A stretch of 64,000 bases of DNA from Stieleria sp. JC731 (GTDB lineage Bacteria > Planctomycetota > Planctomycetia > Pirellulales > Pirellulaceae), in contig NZ_JAJKFQ010000011.1 of NCBI RefSeq assembly GCF_020966635.1, forward strand, positions 124,001 through 188,000, in the 5' to 3' direction. Below, piece after piece: positions 9,901-18,953 of the stretch. The position numbers were made by a program, and so were the translations under genes. Under the pieces are notes generated by a model that was not told the DNA's origin, searched no databases, and was given only the letters and a program-made list of their open reading frames with translations. Each line of letters begins with the position of its first letter. The stretch's first letter is position 1.

Positions 9901-10155
9901 GCGGCCTTCTTCGTCCGGGCCGTGGCAATGGAAACAGGCATCGGCCAAAATTGGCCGGACATCGCTCGCATAGTCCAACTCTTGTACGTTCGGTTGGTCG
10001 TCCGAAAATGCCGGTGTCGTGATGAAGCAGATGCCCAGCAATCCGATTGAAAACTGTGACATTGAAAACGGCGACACTGAAAGCCGAATCATTGATTGAG
10101 CCGGTTTAAGCCATGCTGGCATGGAATCGGCGAATGCAAGTGTCAAACGCTTCAT
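6949..10155 (-). CDS. PSD1 and planctomycete cytochrome C domain protein (DUF1549/DUF1553)
   Basis: A 1068-residue secreted protein. A hydrophobic stretch at about 33-50 acts as signal. A planctomycete cytochrome-c domain follows with heme motif CFHCH at 74-78, and a second motif pair ([11 protein letters not shown]) lies in DUF1549 in the CxxCH-like form [16 protein letters not shown]1549 occupies about 165-390 ([40 protein letters not shown]). A jelly-roll-like middle part covers about 480-690, and DUF1553 about 770-1030 ([36 protein letters not shown]). Family length and order are normal. It forms an operon with the DUF1501 gene 6 bp downstream. Confidence 0.95.
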   Translation of the reverse strand: MKRLTLAFADSMPAWLKPAQSMIRLSVSPFSMSQFSIGLLGICFITTPAFSDDQPNVQELDYASDVRPILADACFHCHGPDEEGRKAGLRLDVADDAAAVIDHDAPDQSELLLRILEPDPDLKMPPPDSGKQLTAQQTEIIRQWLRQGATFQSHWAFSNPTRPTLPEVENKQWGRNGIDAFVLRKLELEGLHPSPTASPTTLVRRLSLDLTGLPPEPEFVRHWTGQLKTRGNDAYLELVEHLLGSQHYGEHWGRMWLDAARYADSDGYEKDKPREAWFYRDWVINSLNQDRPYDDFLIRQIAGDLLPEATQDDFVATGFLRNSMVNEEGGADPEQFRMEAMFDRMDAVGKAILGLTIQCGQCHSHKYDPLTHEEYYGLFAYLNDTHDAIIPVYTDEQQHQRDQVLQRIENIRQDAKNSIDGWQTRLDLWAKQAVVLPESTWQTLQLDFLDRTIGGSKFLLQPDGSFLCQSYAPTNFNPQGTGVYSGERITALRLELLKHPNLPKGGPGRSIEGTWALSEFTAEAILSGTPDKTIPLKFSRAAADRSPATADLKPHYDNRGKDKRVTGGIEFAIDGDSKTAWTNEVDSPQSNIPQTAWFELAEPIEIPEGQHATIIVHLAQRHGGWNSDDNQTFNIGRFRVSATSEPLPKSDPLPIAVQEVLQQPSEKWNDLQRDIVFTHWLSIEPEGNAWYQQIQAAWEDHPQSTTQLTLASRTDHRKTHLLARGDFLNPQQEVQPHVPEFLHPLQPSDEPARLQLARWLASDESPTTARSIVNRIWQRYFGTGIVETSDDLGTQGSPPTHPELLDYLATELVQQDWSLKAIHRLIVTSATYRQSSDVTEELLTQDPNNRLLARGARFRVPAETVRDITLAASGLLNDHVGGPSVHPPAPDFLFVPPVSYGPKVWNVDTDDNRYRRALYTFRFRSVPYPMLENFDAVPGNLSCVRRSVSNTPMQALTSLNEPLFMECSIALAAKLLRQVNDASNVDATRIQTAALRCLGRAPSEHEQTLLTEFLQQQRERVDAEQLSADDILTAGKLLDLEGLDRNELATWTLLCRVILNLDETITRE

Positions 10156-10389
10156 CAGCAGTCGATAAGTTTGAAGGGGGAAGGACTTCGGTCGCTGTCT
10201 GAAATCTTGCTGCGGATAGTTTTGGCGATCAGCGGCCCAGTAAAAGCAGCATTGATCGCGATCAAGCGTTCACGACCAATCGCCTTGTGCTGGCAAGTAT
10301 CAGTGAATCGTTTCAGACGGCACCTGAGGTGGGACCTGTATTGTAACAGAATCAAACTCAATGCCGGATGTTGCTGCCGACATTCGTCC

Positions 10390-10776
10390 CTATTCGTTTG
10401 TCTGTTTCCTTGTCCGTTTATCTGTCGAATCGACAAAGCAGTAGGGTGCGATCGTTTTCACCGTCTTCTCGCCGATCCCTCGGATTCGTGTTAGCGAGTC
10501 CAGGTTGTCGAAGTCCCCGTTTTTTTGGCGATCAAGAATAATGCTCTTCGCCGTCGATGTGCCGATCTGCGGCAGAAGCAAAAGTTCCCGTTCGGTGGCA
10601 CGGTTTAGATTCAACGAAAGCTGAGGTGCCGGCAACGTTGATCGCGGCGGTTCTTCGTTGGTGATTAACCAATAGCAATAAATCGCTGCGATCAATATCA
10701 CGCAGGCCACCGGAACGATGCGGTGCAAATCGGGGCTGAGAATCGGCGGCGTCGGTTGTGGAGGCAGCGGGGACAT
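10390..10776 (-). CDS. membrane-anchored helix-hairpin-helix (ComEA-like) protein
   Basis: A 128-residue protein with one membrane segment (about residues 17-34, IVPVACVILIAAIYCYWL) followed by a ComEA-type double helix-hairpin-helix domain: LNLNRATERELLLLPQIG and LTRIRGIGEKTVKTIAPY. Such domains bind DNA without sequence specificity. In transformable bacteria ComEA receives incoming DNA in the periplasm. No other competence gene is nearby, so DNA uptake is only a possibility. It is divergent from nadC with about 130 bp between the starts. Confidence 0.85.
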   Translation of the reverse strand: MSPLPPQPTPPILSPDLHRIVPVACVILIAAIYCYWLITNEEPPRSTLPAPQLSLNLNRATERELLLLPQIGTSTAKSIILDRQKNGDFDNLDSLTRIRGIGEKTVKTIAPYCFVDSTDKRTRKQTNE

Positions 10777-10907
10777 GGTGTAGCTGCGGCGATCCGATGT
10801 GAAACGTGTGTAAAATCCAATTCATCACCAGAGGGGGCTTTAATGATTCGGCTTCACGACAGACTCTGCAAGCGGCCCGCTCGTCAGTCCGAGCTTTTTT
10901 GGGCAAA

Positions 10908-11891
10908 ATGAAAACACAGCTGACTGTTCAATGCCCGTCCCCGTGCGAACCCCAACGACTTTTGATGCAAGACTATGTGACCGTGACCGCTGACGACGCA
11001 CTCGAAAATGATGTTCGTTTGTTGGTCCGTTTAGCGATCGCCGAAGACTTGGCCGGATCGATCGATTGGACAACCGTTTGCATGGTGGATGCGGACCAGA
11101 AAGGTGGATGCCAGATTGTTCCCCGTGGCGATGGCGTCTGTGCCGGGATGGCAATCCTGCCTTGGATCGTTGATGAATTTGATGCCGATCTTGAATTCGA
11201 AACGCTGTTGGCTGACGGACAGCGATTCACGCCAGGGCAACCGATTGCAAAGTTGCGTGGAAACGTTCGTGACTTGCTAACCAGCGAGCGTACGATTTTA
11301 AATTTGATTTCGCGAGCGAGCGGTGTTGCGACATTGGTCCGCCAATATGTCGATGCGATCGAAGGTCTCAAAGCGAATGTTTACGACACTCGCAAGACGA
11401 CGCCGGGGTGGCGATTGTTAGAGAAGTACTCTGTCGCGTGTGGCGGAGGACGCAACCATCGACGCGGTCTGTACGATGGTTTTTTGATCAAGGACAATCA
11501 TCTTCAGTTGGCTGGCAAAGATGGTTGCCCGGTTTCGCCTAGTGAGGCTGCAAAGAAAGCATTGCAGTGGCGGGGCGGGCAGGTCGAGCATTTGACGGCT
11601 CCGTCAATCGTCGAAATCGAAGTCGACTCGCTGGAGCAACTTCGCGATGTGCTTCCCGTTTCGCCGGATATTGTCTTGATCGATAACTTCGCGATCGAAG
11701 ACATCCATGCAGCAGTCAAATTGCGAGACGAACTGAATCCCCAAGTGGAACTGGAAGTTTCAGGAAACGTCAAGCTCGATACGATCGTCGAGATCGCTAA
11801 AACCGGTGTGGAACGGATTAGCAGCGGTGCCCTGACCCACCAAGCGACTTGGTTGGACTTGGGACTCGACTGGTTGGACACACGTGGGTAG
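10908..11891 (+). CDS. nadC: nicotinate-nucleotide pyrophosphorylase (carboxylating)
   Basis: Quinolinate phosphoribosyltransferase, which converts quinolinate and PRPP to nicotinate mononucleotide, CO2 and PPi in de novo NAD synthesis. Recognisable segments are AEDLAGSIDWTT, the invariant RTILNLISRASGVAT, the PRPP/quinolinate site YDTRKTTPGWRLLEKYSVACGG and FLIKDNH, and late barrel strands IEIEVDSLEQ, IVLIDNF and LEVSGNV. The 327-residue product from ATG 10908 is close to but longer than typical NadC (about 280-300). A start at 10965 (MQDYVTV) would bring it near the usual length, while an upstream frame from 10806 would add 34 unlikely residues. No nadA or nadB is adjacent. Confidence 0.93.
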   Translation: MKTQLTVQCPSPCEPQRLLMQDYVTVTADDALENDVRLLVRLAIAEDLAGSIDWTTVCMVDADQKGGCQIVPRGDGVCAGMAILPWIVDEFDADLEFETLLADGQRFTPGQPIAKLRGNVRDLLTSERTILNLISRASGVATLVRQYVDAIEGLKANVYDTRKTTPGWRLLEKYSVACGGGRNHRRGLYDGFLIKDNHLQLAGKDGCPVSPSEAAKKALQWRGGQVEHLTAPSIVEIEVDSLEQLRDVLPVSPDIVLIDNFAIEDIHAAVKLRDELNPQVELEVSGNVKLDTIVEIAKTGVERISSGALTHQATWLDLGLDWLDTRG

Positions 11892-12244
11892 TCGAACGTC
11901 GCTGTGACTTGTCCTGGTCGCTTTGACTGGGTGCTCCGACTGGGCGATTCTGATCGAGCCGTTATTTGCGGGCTTATCAGCTTCAATCGCTGGCCTCAGC
12001 AGGCTTGTGGATCAAGCACTTTGGCAATTTCAAGCACGTGTCTTTGAAAACGTGCGACTTTGCGCCAATCCCAAAGCCGCTCAGTTAAACACTGAGCTAG
12101 GGTTCCCTGACGAATGCTATTCGACGCAAACAAAACTCAGGGGGGCAATTGGCTGCCGATCATACGGCGGTTCAGGCCGAAGGTGTCTCTCAAACGCGGT
12201 CGACTAGATCCCCGAATGTGCACCACGGTTTCGATTATTAAGTC
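11892..12244. other. intergenic region upstream of the glycosyltransferase gene
   Basis: About 350 bp without a convincing gene. A small palindrome CTCAGTTAAACACTGAG lies near 12080. A promoter for the sugar transferase gene must lie here, but no clear -35/-10 pair stood out. Confidence 0.4.
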
Positions 12245-13705
12245 ATGCCAGTTCGACAGTTTGATGGCCGCTCTCCTATTACCGGCGAGCGTCGGTCGTT
12301 AGATCTTCTACAGCCCACGATGGATTCCGCAGCCATTGTCGGTTCTTTGTACGCGGTCAAGTATGTCGCTCGAGGCGGAATCGACGATGCCGGCGTGATG
12401 CTGGGGCTGATCGCGGCAATTGCGTTTTTGATTCTTTCAAAAGTATCTGGGCTTTCACGAAGCAACAATCGCGGCAACGCCAATCACGAAGTCACCGCGA
12501 TTTTCTTGACTTGGCTTACCACCATCATGGCGCTGGCTATGATCGGATTTGCCACTCGCTACGGTCAAGTGTTCGCACGTAGCATCATGTTCGTTTGGGC
12601 CGTGATCGCACCAATGATGATCGCGCTATCGCGAATGATCATCCGGATCGTTATGCAGTCTGCGCTACAGCGAGGCTACGGTGTCCGCCGTGTGGCAATT
12701 GCGGGAATGAACGAACTCGGGCGGCAAACCGCTTCGAACATTCTGGATGAACCCGGACTGGGGTACAGCTTCGTCGGTTTTTACGATGACCGTTCGACCG
12801 ATCGTCCAACGAAATCCGTTTCAGACAGCAAAGACGACTTCGATGAAAGCGGCCGCCACATGCATCGGCACACGCTTGAAGGCAACTTGGCGGAGATGAT
12901 CTCTCGCTGTCGCGAGGGAAAAATCGATACCGTGATGATCACTCTGCCAATGCGTGCGGAGGATCGGATTCGGTTTCTTTTGGACCAGTTGAGTGATTCG
13001 ACGTGCTCGGTCTATATCGTTCCTGACTTCTTCGTTTTTGAACTGCTGCACTCCCGCTGGACCAATATGGGTGGACTGCCCGCGGTCAGCGTTTTCGAAA
13101 ACCCATTGTTTGGCGTCGATGGAGCGGTCAAGCGAGTCACGGACGTTCTGTTGGCGACAGCAGGATTGGTCGTCGCCGCGATTCCGATGTCGTTGATTGC
13201 GATGGGAATTAAGCTTACCAGCAAAGGTCCGGTCTTTTTCCGACAGAAACGCTACGGTTTGGACGGCAAAGAGATTTTGGTTTGGAAGTTCAGGTCGATG
13301 CGGACGTGTGATAACGGTTCGGTCGTAAAGCAAGCCACCAAAGATGATCCGCGAGTGACGCCTTTGGGGCGGGTTTTGCGAAAGACCAGTCTGGATGAAC
13401 TTCCCCAGTTGTTCAATGTGATCGAAGGCACCATGTCATTGGTTGGGCCACGTCCACATGCCAGTGCACACAACGAACAGTACCGTGGTTTGATCCGTGG
13501 CTACATGTTGCGTCACAAAGTGAAACCTGGCATCACCGGACTAGCGCAGGTAAACGGTTGCCGTGGTGAAACCGAGACCATCGACAAGATGGAAGAACGG
13601 GTCCAGTGGGACCACCAATACATTCGCCGCTGGTCGATCTGGTTGGATCTGAAAATTCTGTTCAAGACCGTGATGGTCGTGTTGAAACAAGACGCCGCCT
13701 ACTAA
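12245..13705 (+). CDS. exopolysaccharide priming glycosyltransferase (polyprenyl-phosphate sugar-1-phosphate transferase)
   Basis: A 486-residue WcaJ/WbaP-type phosphoglycosyl transferase that loads the first sugar-1-phosphate on undecaprenyl phosphate. Several N-terminal membrane segments (about 25-135) are followed by a Rossmann-like CoA-binding_3 domain (VRRVAIAGMNELGRQTASNIL, about 145-170). A re-entrant/TM helix near 300 precedes the bacterial sugar transferase domain: GPVFFRQKRYGLDGK, WKFRSMR, KTSLDELPQLFNV, SLVGPRP and KPGITGLAQVNG. All signature blocks are intact. No other capsule gene is adjacent, so it may serve a locus elsewhere. It is followed by a hairpin at 13731-13750. Confidence 0.93.
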   Translation: MPVRQFDGRSPITGERRSLDLLQPTMDSAAIVGSLYAVKYVARGGIDDAGVMLGLIAAIAFLILSKVSGLSRSNNRGNANHEVTAIFLTWLTTIMALAMIGFATRYGQVFARSIMFVWAVIAPMMIALSRMIIRIVMQSALQRGYGVRRVAIAGMNELGRQTASNILDEPGLGYSFVGFYDDRSTDRPTKSVSDSKDDFDESGRHMHRHTLEGNLAEMISRCREGKIDTVMITLPMRAEDRIRFLLDQLSDSTCSVYIVPDFFVFELLHSRWTNMGGLPAVSVFENPLFGVDGAVKRVTDVLLATAGLVVAAIPMSLIAMGIKLTSKGPVFFRQKRYGLDGKEILVWKFRSMRTCDNGSVVKQATKDDPRVTPLGRVLRKTSLDELPQLFNVIEGTMSLVGPRPHASAHNEQYRGLIRGYMLRHKVKPGITGLAQVNGCRGETETIDKMEERVQWDHQYIRRWSIWLDLKILFKTVMVVLKQDAAY

Positions 13706-13730
13706 TTTCACTTCGCAGTGTTCTCTGAAG

Positions 13731-13750
13731 CACTGCTTTGTGAAGCAGTG
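13731..13750. terminator. hairpin between convergent genes
   Basis: CACTGCTT-TGTG-AAGCAGTG forms a perfect 8-bp stem between the convergent sugar transferase and unknown 374-residue genes. There is no U-run, so it may be a processing or stabilising hairpin instead. Confidence 0.4.
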
Positions 13751-13837
13751 TGAGAGACATCTGTCGGTTGTGGTATTGGTTTCTCACCGAGGCACTAAGG
13801 CACGGAGGTTAGTTCGTAGTGAGTTCTGCGAAGAATG

Positions 13838-14962
13838 CTAATCGTGCTCTGGCCAAGCAAAATCGGTGTGGGTGCCACCGACCCACATCGAATAGCCCTC
13901 CGCTAAAGGCAGTTTTGCGAAGTCGCCTTTTTCTCGCATTTCGATCATTAGGTCGCGAAGCATTCGACCGATATGAATATCCAAGTCGTTGTCGTCTGCT
14001 TCTGGATCGATCGACATCTTTGATCCGTCATGCAAAGTCAGTTGAAGCGTATCGCCATCCTCATTCATCCGTTCGATGGCGTCGTACCAAGCGTCGATGT
14101 GAAAGATGTGTTCGGTGCCTTCGATAAAGTCTCTCTTTCGAAGCGACTCGGGACGGGTGTCGAAAATTAAATCGACGTAGCCTTCGTATTCGATATCGAA
14201 CAACATCGAGATCGCCGTGATCGAGTCATCGGCGTTACCCGCATCTGGTTGCGGCGACTTTCGGTAGCTCTTGATTCGCTGGCGGACGTAGCGGGCAATC
14301 TTTCCCATATCGGTTTTTAGGCTCACGCGAAGCGTCTTCGATCGCGTGAAGTCACGTAGTGTCAGGTCCAAGCAGTCTTCTTCGCCCTGATTGCGATAGT
14401 ACTTGAAACGCTGATGTGCCTCGTGCCGTTTGGCTTCGTCCCAGCGATTGAAGGCGGATTGAAAGGTCTTCAGGCGTTTCCCGTCAAGTTCCTTGAACGC
14501 TTTTTCAAACTCGTTCTCGGGTTCTTTCGTCAGGATCATGACGGCAAGATCCTTCTGCTCGGCTTGTTGGCTACAGCGTGTCAGTTCCGTTAACACATTC
14601 AAGGCTGAAGCTTTATCCGACGGTGTCGCGCCGTCTGCAGCCAACCATGGATCGACGATGCCTTCAAAGGCGTCTGCGTCAATTCCGGCGAGTTCCTCTT
14701 GGAAGGGTTTTGGGATCATCGCCAGGGTTCTTGCAGCGATCGTTTTGTGCTCCGAAAAGTTCGCATAAACTTCCCGCCGGACTTTCCACCAAGCTTTGCG
14801 ATCATCCAAGATGTCACGATGGGCCGAAATGATGATGACAACATCATCAATCGTGATCTCAAGATCCGGTGTCCTAATCAGCTTGAGCTTGCCTTTGGTA
14901 TCTTTCAGGATCTTGTCGAACTGGTCTGCAGACGCGAGAAGCAAATCGTTGCTTGCGGACAT
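13838..14962 (-). CDS. uncharacterised 374-residue cytoplasmic protein
   Basis: I do not recognise this protein. It has no signal peptide or membrane segment and is rich in charged residues. The N-terminal half (about 1-230) is predicted mainly helical, with an acid/base-alternating segment at 150-200 (EFEKAFKELDGKRLKTFQSAFNRW). The C-terminal 100 residues contain LLFDIEYEGYVDLIFDTRP, a basic-acidic alternation and a conserved-looking end, YSMWVGGTHTDFAW. The ATG start is clean. It is convergent with the sugar transferase gene and precedes, in the same direction, nothing closer than 100 bp. Codon use is like its neighbours, so it is probably native. Confidence 0.6.
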   Translation of the reverse strand: MSASNDLLLASADQFDKILKDTKGKLKLIRTPDLEITIDDVVIIISAHRDILDDRKAWWKVRREVYANFSEHKTIAARTLAMIPKPFQEELAGIDADAFEGIVDPWLAADGATPSDKASALNVLTELTRCSQQAEQKDLAVMILTKEPENEFEKAFKELDGKRLKTFQSAFNRWDEAKRHEAHQRFKYYRNQGEEDCLDLTLRDFTRSKTLRVSLKTDMGKIARYVRQRIKSYRKSPQPDAGNADDSITAISMLFDIEYEGYVDLIFDTRPESLRKRDFIEGTEHIFHIDAWYDAIERMNEDGDTLQLTLHDGSKMSIDPEADDNDLDIHIGRMLRDLMIEMREKGDFAKLPLAEGYSMWVGGTHTDFAWPEHD

Positions 14963-15085
14963 AGGGTGCGTGCAAAAGAGAAAAGGAGCGACGGTGTTGA
15001 GAGGCTGTGCTTGATGATGGCAAGCCAGGCATCAACGAAGTCGGTGAAGTGCGATGTATTCTCGTGAGATACCAAACCATCGTCA

Positions 15086-16546
15086 TTAACGAGAGCGTTC
15101 GGCGTCGACGATCAACGCGAGTTCCTGTCGAAGTTCGGCGAGGACTTCGGTTTCTTGGTCGATCAAGTTCTTCGTTTCACCCAGGTCGGTATCCAGGTTG
15201 TAGAGCTGACCTTTGTACGGAGCGTTGCGATCAAGCTTCTTGCCTCGATCGCTAAATCCACCTGAACCATCGCCTTCGATCAGCTTCCAAGGGCCTCGCC
15301 GATACGTCATCAAACCTCGACCGCTTTGCAGTGCGAGCGATTGGCGTTTGGGGCGATCGGACTTCGTGCCTGTCAGTTCGCTCAGGAAACTGAAACTGTC
15401 TGGTCCTGCTTCAGAGTCATCACCGACGCAACGTTTTGAACCAACAAGCTCATCCATCGTCGAAACGAAATCGACAAAGCTGATCGTCGCATCGGATTGT
15501 GAACCTGGTTTCACCACACCTGGCCAGCGTACAACCATTGGCATACGGTGCCCCGCTTCCCAGGCATCAGCCTTCATGCCACGCAGGCCGGCGGCGCTAT
15601 CGTGATTGAATTTGTCAACGTCTTTGTCGTACCAGGTCGGTCCGTTGTCGCTGGTAAAGATCACCATGGTGTTTTCTTTCATGCCGGCCGATTCCAGTTC
15701 GTCGAGCACACGCCCGATCATCGAGTCGACCATCACCATAAAATCGCCATAGAGACCCGCGCCCGACTTGCCCTCGAATTCGGGTAAAGGGAGCCACGGT
15801 GTGTGTGGCGAAGGGTATGCCAAGTAGAGCATCAATGGTTCTTTGTGGTCTTGATGCGAGCGGATGACTTCACAAGCCTCTTCAGTGAATTTGGGAGTGA
15901 CGTCCACCAGGTTCAATCCTGGGGCGATTCCACCTGCCCGCCAAAACGCCCCTTGGATTTCATTCCAATGCCCTCCGCTTTGGTTTGCTTCGATGGACTC
16001 TGTTGGTGGGGCAATCGCTTGGCGGTCTCGGATGTAAAAGTATGGCGGGATATCAGTCGAGGCTCGGATGCCGAAGAAAGAATCAAATCCACGATCTGCA
16101 GGTCCACCACGGAGGGGGCGGTCGTAACCTTTTTCTTCAAATCCGACATGCCACTTTCCGACCATGCAAGTGCGATAGCCGGCATCCTGAAGGACGGATG
16201 GCAATGTGACTTCGCCCTCATTGATCAGCGGCTGCTTGGGCCATTTGCCGACGTTGATCCGGAACGGATATCGCCCCGTCATCAGACCGTATCGCGACAT
16301 GTGACAGAGCGGACCGGACGCATGGGCGTCTGTGAATCGCATTCCTTCGCTAGCCAGGCGATCGATATTTGGGGTCGGGATTTTGCTTTGGGGATTAAAG
16401 CAACCCGGATCGCCATAGCCCATGTCGTCCACCAAAACGATCAAAATGTTGGGCAATTTTTCGTCAGCGAGCGCGGGGGCTGTGCCGATGGAAGTGAACG
16501 CTACGGCAAAAACAACAAGCAAAGGCAAAACGATCGAAATTCGCAT
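15086..16546 (-). CDS. arylsulfatase A-family sulfatase with CHMSR active-site variant
   Basis: An exported type I sulfatase of 486 residues from ATG 16546. That start gives a signal peptide ending near ALA-DEK; the frame can be extended 9 residues to 16573. Metal-binding NILIVLVDDMGYGD opens the domain. The formylglycine site is CHMSRYGLMTGRYP; counted from the longer start, the nucleophile is Cys90. The canonical CxPxR has Pro at the third position, here Met. Other sulfatase landmarks are present: KWHVG, FTSDNGPTWYDKD and a C-terminal domain ending with LYNLDTDLGETKNL. Substrates are probably sulfated polysaccharides, as for other planctomycete sulfatases. Confidence 0.92.
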   Translation of the reverse strand: MRISIVLPLLVVFAVAFTSIGTAPALADEKLPNILIVLVDDMGYGDPGCFNPQSKIPTPNIDRLASEGMRFTDAHASGPLCHMSRYGLMTGRYPFRINVGKWPKQPLINEGEVTLPSVLQDAGYRTCMVGKWHVGFEEKGYDRPLRGGPADRGFDSFFGIRASTDIPPYFYIRDRQAIAPPTESIEANQSGGHWNEIQGAFWRAGGIAPGLNLVDVTPKFTEEACEVIRSHQDHKEPLMLYLAYPSPHTPWLPLPEFEGKSGAGLYGDFMVMVDSMIGRVLDELESAGMKENTMVIFTSDNGPTWYDKDVDKFNHDSAAGLRGMKADAWEAGHRMPMVVRWPGVVKPGSQSDATISFVDFVSTMDELVGSKRCVGDDSEAGPDSFSFLSELTGTKSDRPKRQSLALQSGRGLMTYRRGPWKLIEGDGSGGFSDRGKKLDRNAPYKGQLYNLDTDLGETKNLIDQETEVLAELRQELALIVDAERSR

Positions 16547-16717
16547 AGATCTATTTCTTGGGATTCGTCCCATCGGGTCAGCCGGATAACGCAGAATTAA
16601 GCCAGAATTGTACGCCGAAGGGGTTCATGGCGTTTGCCCACCTTCAACCAGGTAAGGAAAAGACGTTAAACTTTTCGGTTCGACAACATTTCAACCTAAA
16701 ACCCAAGGATGCTCATC

Positions 16718-17278
16718 ATGTCCGCCGAAGAAACTCTGATGGATGCCGAAGAACGCATGGAAAAGGCGATTGCCGTGTTGGGAAACCAGCTTTCTGGCAT
16801 TCGTACCGGTCGTGCGACCCCCGGGTTGGTTGATTCGCTAAAAGTCGAAGCTTACGGTTCGACTTCACCGCTGAAGCAGTTGGCTTCGATTGGGGTTCCC
16901 GAGCCTCAACAGATCCTGATTCGTCCTTACGACGCCGGGACAATTAAAGACATCGAGAAAGCGATTGTCGGAAGCGATCTCGGTTTGAATCCGCAAAACG
17001 ATGGTCGCGTGATTCGCCTGAATGTTCCCGCCTTGTCGACCGACGTTCGAAAGAAAATGGTCTCGCGAATCAAAGAGCTGGCCGAAGACGCTAAAATCTC
17101 GATTCGAAACATTCGACGCGATGCCAACAAGCATGCCGATCAACTGGAAAAAGACAAAGAACTGTCTGAAGATGATCGTGACAAGCTGAAAGACGACATC
17201 CAAGAGTTGACCAAGAAATACGAGGAACAGGTCAACGAGATGGCGAAGGCTCGCGAATCAGAAGTCATGGAAAGCTAG
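16718..17278 (+). CDS. frr: ribosome recycling factor
   Basis: A 186-residue RRF that, with EF-G, splits post-termination ribosomes. It shows the classic three-helix-bundle/beta-domain sequence: GIRTGRATPGLVDSLKVEAYG, PLKQLASIGVPEPQQILIRPYD, AIVGSDLGLNPQNDGRVIRLNVP, RISIRNIRRDANK. ATG 16718 is chosen over the in-frame ATG at 16709 because AAGGA (16705-16709) sits 8 nt before it and overlaps the earlier codon; this also gives the usual family length. Its common neighbour pyrH is absent here. An SLC13 transporter gene follows after 50 bp. Confidence 0.97.
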   Translation: MSAEETLMDAEERMEKAIAVLGNQLSGIRTGRATPGLVDSLKVEAYGSTSPLKQLASIGVPEPQQILIRPYDAGTIKDIEKAIVGSDLGLNPQNDGRVIRLNVPALSTDVRKKMVSRIKELAEDAKISIRNIRRDANKHADQLEKDKELSEDDRDKLKDDIQELTKKYEEQVNEMAKARESEVMES

Positions 17279-17328
17279 TTCCGATTACTTATTGATCGGA
17301 CGGAACCTCGAGAAAGGCCAAAGGCACG

Positions 17329-18750
17329 GTGACGGCGGATCAAAGTAACGGCTCCAGCAATCGAAGTACTCCGAAAACGCGTATCAATCCGTTGGCGGTG
17401 ATCGCCGGGCCCGCTGGGGCCGCCGCAGTCGCCGCTTTGGTGACTTACTACGGGCATGAAGCGCCCGTTGCGATCACATCCGCCATCGTGGTTTGGTGCG
17501 CCATTTGGTGGATCACCGAACCGATCCCGATCGCGGTAACTTCACTGCTGCCCTTGGCGATATTTCCCGCGACCGGTGTGCTCAGTTCAGACCAAGTCGC
17601 CGGCGCGATGGGGCACCAGCTCGTCTTGCTTTTCATGGGCGGGCTGATGTTGTCGATGGCAATGGAACGCAGCGGCGCTCACCGGCGTCTCGCGTTGGTG
17701 ATGGTCCGATTCTTTGGTGGGCGTGATCAAGCCGGCGCGAATCCGCGTCGTGTCGTGTTCGGTTTTATGGCTGCCGCTGCCGTCCTCAGTATGTGGATCT
17801 CTAATGGCGCCACGGCTCTGATGATGCTGCCAATCGCTTTGGCAGTGATCGAGCGTTCGGACAGCAACAAACTCGGCTCCTGCCTATTGATGGGCATCGC
17901 CTTCGCGGCCAGCGTTGGCGGGACTGGGACGCCGATCGGGACACCGCCAAACCTGATCTTTATCGACAACTACAAAGATATCGGTGGCGAACCATCGTTT
18001 ATCCAATGGGCCGCTTGGACATGGCCAATCATCGCGCTGATGTTGCCCGTCCAGGCATTGTGGCTAACGCGGCGATTGAAAAGCAGCGAACGCTTGACGA
18101 TGCCCGAAGTCGGTGCCTGGCGACCGGAAGAAAAGAGAACTCTGATCGTCTTCGGTATTACAGCCATGCTTTGGGTGACGCGCACTGCTCCGTTTGGCGG
18201 TTGGGCTCAGTGGGTTGGGTTGCCCTCGGCTCACGATTCCGCGGTTGCGCTGCTGGCGGTGATCGCGATGCATTTGATTCCCAATGGCAAAGGCGAAACG
18301 CTACTGACGTGGAATGATGCTGTTCGGATTCCTTGGGGCATCCTGCTGCTCTGTGCTGGCGGATTTGCGATCGCCGAAGCGTTTCGTTCGACCGGAATCA
18401 GTTTGATGATCGGACAGCAACTGACCGGGCTAGGCGATTTACATCCGTTCTGGATCGTCGCGGTGGTTTGCTTGGCGGTTACGTTTTTGACCGAAGTCAC
18501 CAGCAACACGGCGACTGCGAATCTGCTGCTGCCAATCTTGGCGTTGGTACCGGCTGAAGATCCTAAGTTGATCATGATCCCGGCGACGATCAGCGCAAGC
18601 TTCGCCTTTATGATGCCGGCGGCAACGTTCCCCAACGCAATTGTGTTTTCCAGCGGCAAGATCCGCGTAAGCGAGATGATGCGAGAAGGCTTTGTGCTGA
18701 ACTTAGTCGGTGTCGTTATCGTGACGGCAGTTTGCTTCCTAATCCTCTAA
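17329..18750 (+). CDS. SLC13/DASS-family sodium-coupled anion transporter
   Basis: A 473-residue polytopic inner-membrane transporter, with GTG start 17329. Both halves of the inverted repeat carry the SNT signature: MWISNGATALMMLPIA in the first and TEVTSNTATANLLLPIL in the second. Further family segments are WWITEPIPIAVTSLLPL near the N-terminus and GTPIGTPPNLIFI. Substrates of the family are dicarboxylates, citrate, sulfate or phosphate and cannot be distinguished here. It follows frr by 50 bp in the same direction, so read-through is possible. Confidence 0.93.
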   Translation: MTADQSNGSSNRSTPKTRINPLAVIAGPAGAAAVAALVTYYGHEAPVAITSAIVVWCAIWWITEPIPIAVTSLLPLAIFPATGVLSSDQVAGAMGHQLVLLFMGGLMLSMAMERSGAHRRLALVMVRFFGGRDQAGANPRRVVFGFMAAAAVLSMWISNGATALMMLPIALAVIERSDSNKLGSCLLMGIAFAASVGGTGTPIGTPPNLIFIDNYKDIGGEPSFIQWAAWTWPIIALMLPVQALWLTRRLKSSERLTMPEVGAWRPEEKRTLIVFGITAMLWVTRTAPFGGWAQWVGLPSAHDSAVALLAVIAMHLIPNGKGETLLTWNDAVRIPWGILLLCAGGFAIAEAFRSTGISLMIGQQLTGLGDLHPFWIVAVVCLAVTFLTEVTSNTATANLLLPILALVPAEDPKLIMIPATISASFAFMMPAATFPNAIVFSSGKIRVSEMMREGFVLNLVGVVIVTAVCFLIL

Positions 18751-18953
18751 CCCGAGCTAGCAATCTTGTCGCCGCCGGGTGTCCGGCAGGTTACACTTGG
18801 ACCCGTCTGCTGATCTGCGGACCGCGTTTTACATTGGTAATGTCGTTGGTTGGGGCATCGCGGATTGGTATCGTTTCGTGCGGCATTTACCAATGCGACG
18901 CCTCGTGAGTGTATCATCAGTCTTGAAGTGGACCTCGATCAAAGGCCTGTGCC

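Noticed and set aside
10806..10907. N-terminal extension of nadC
   Set aside because: The extra 34 residues match no NadC sequence features, and the region overlaps the divergent promoter.
16709..16717. Upstream ATG of frr
   Set aside because: The Shine-Dalgarno AAGGA overlaps this codon; the next ATG at 16718 has proper spacing and family length.
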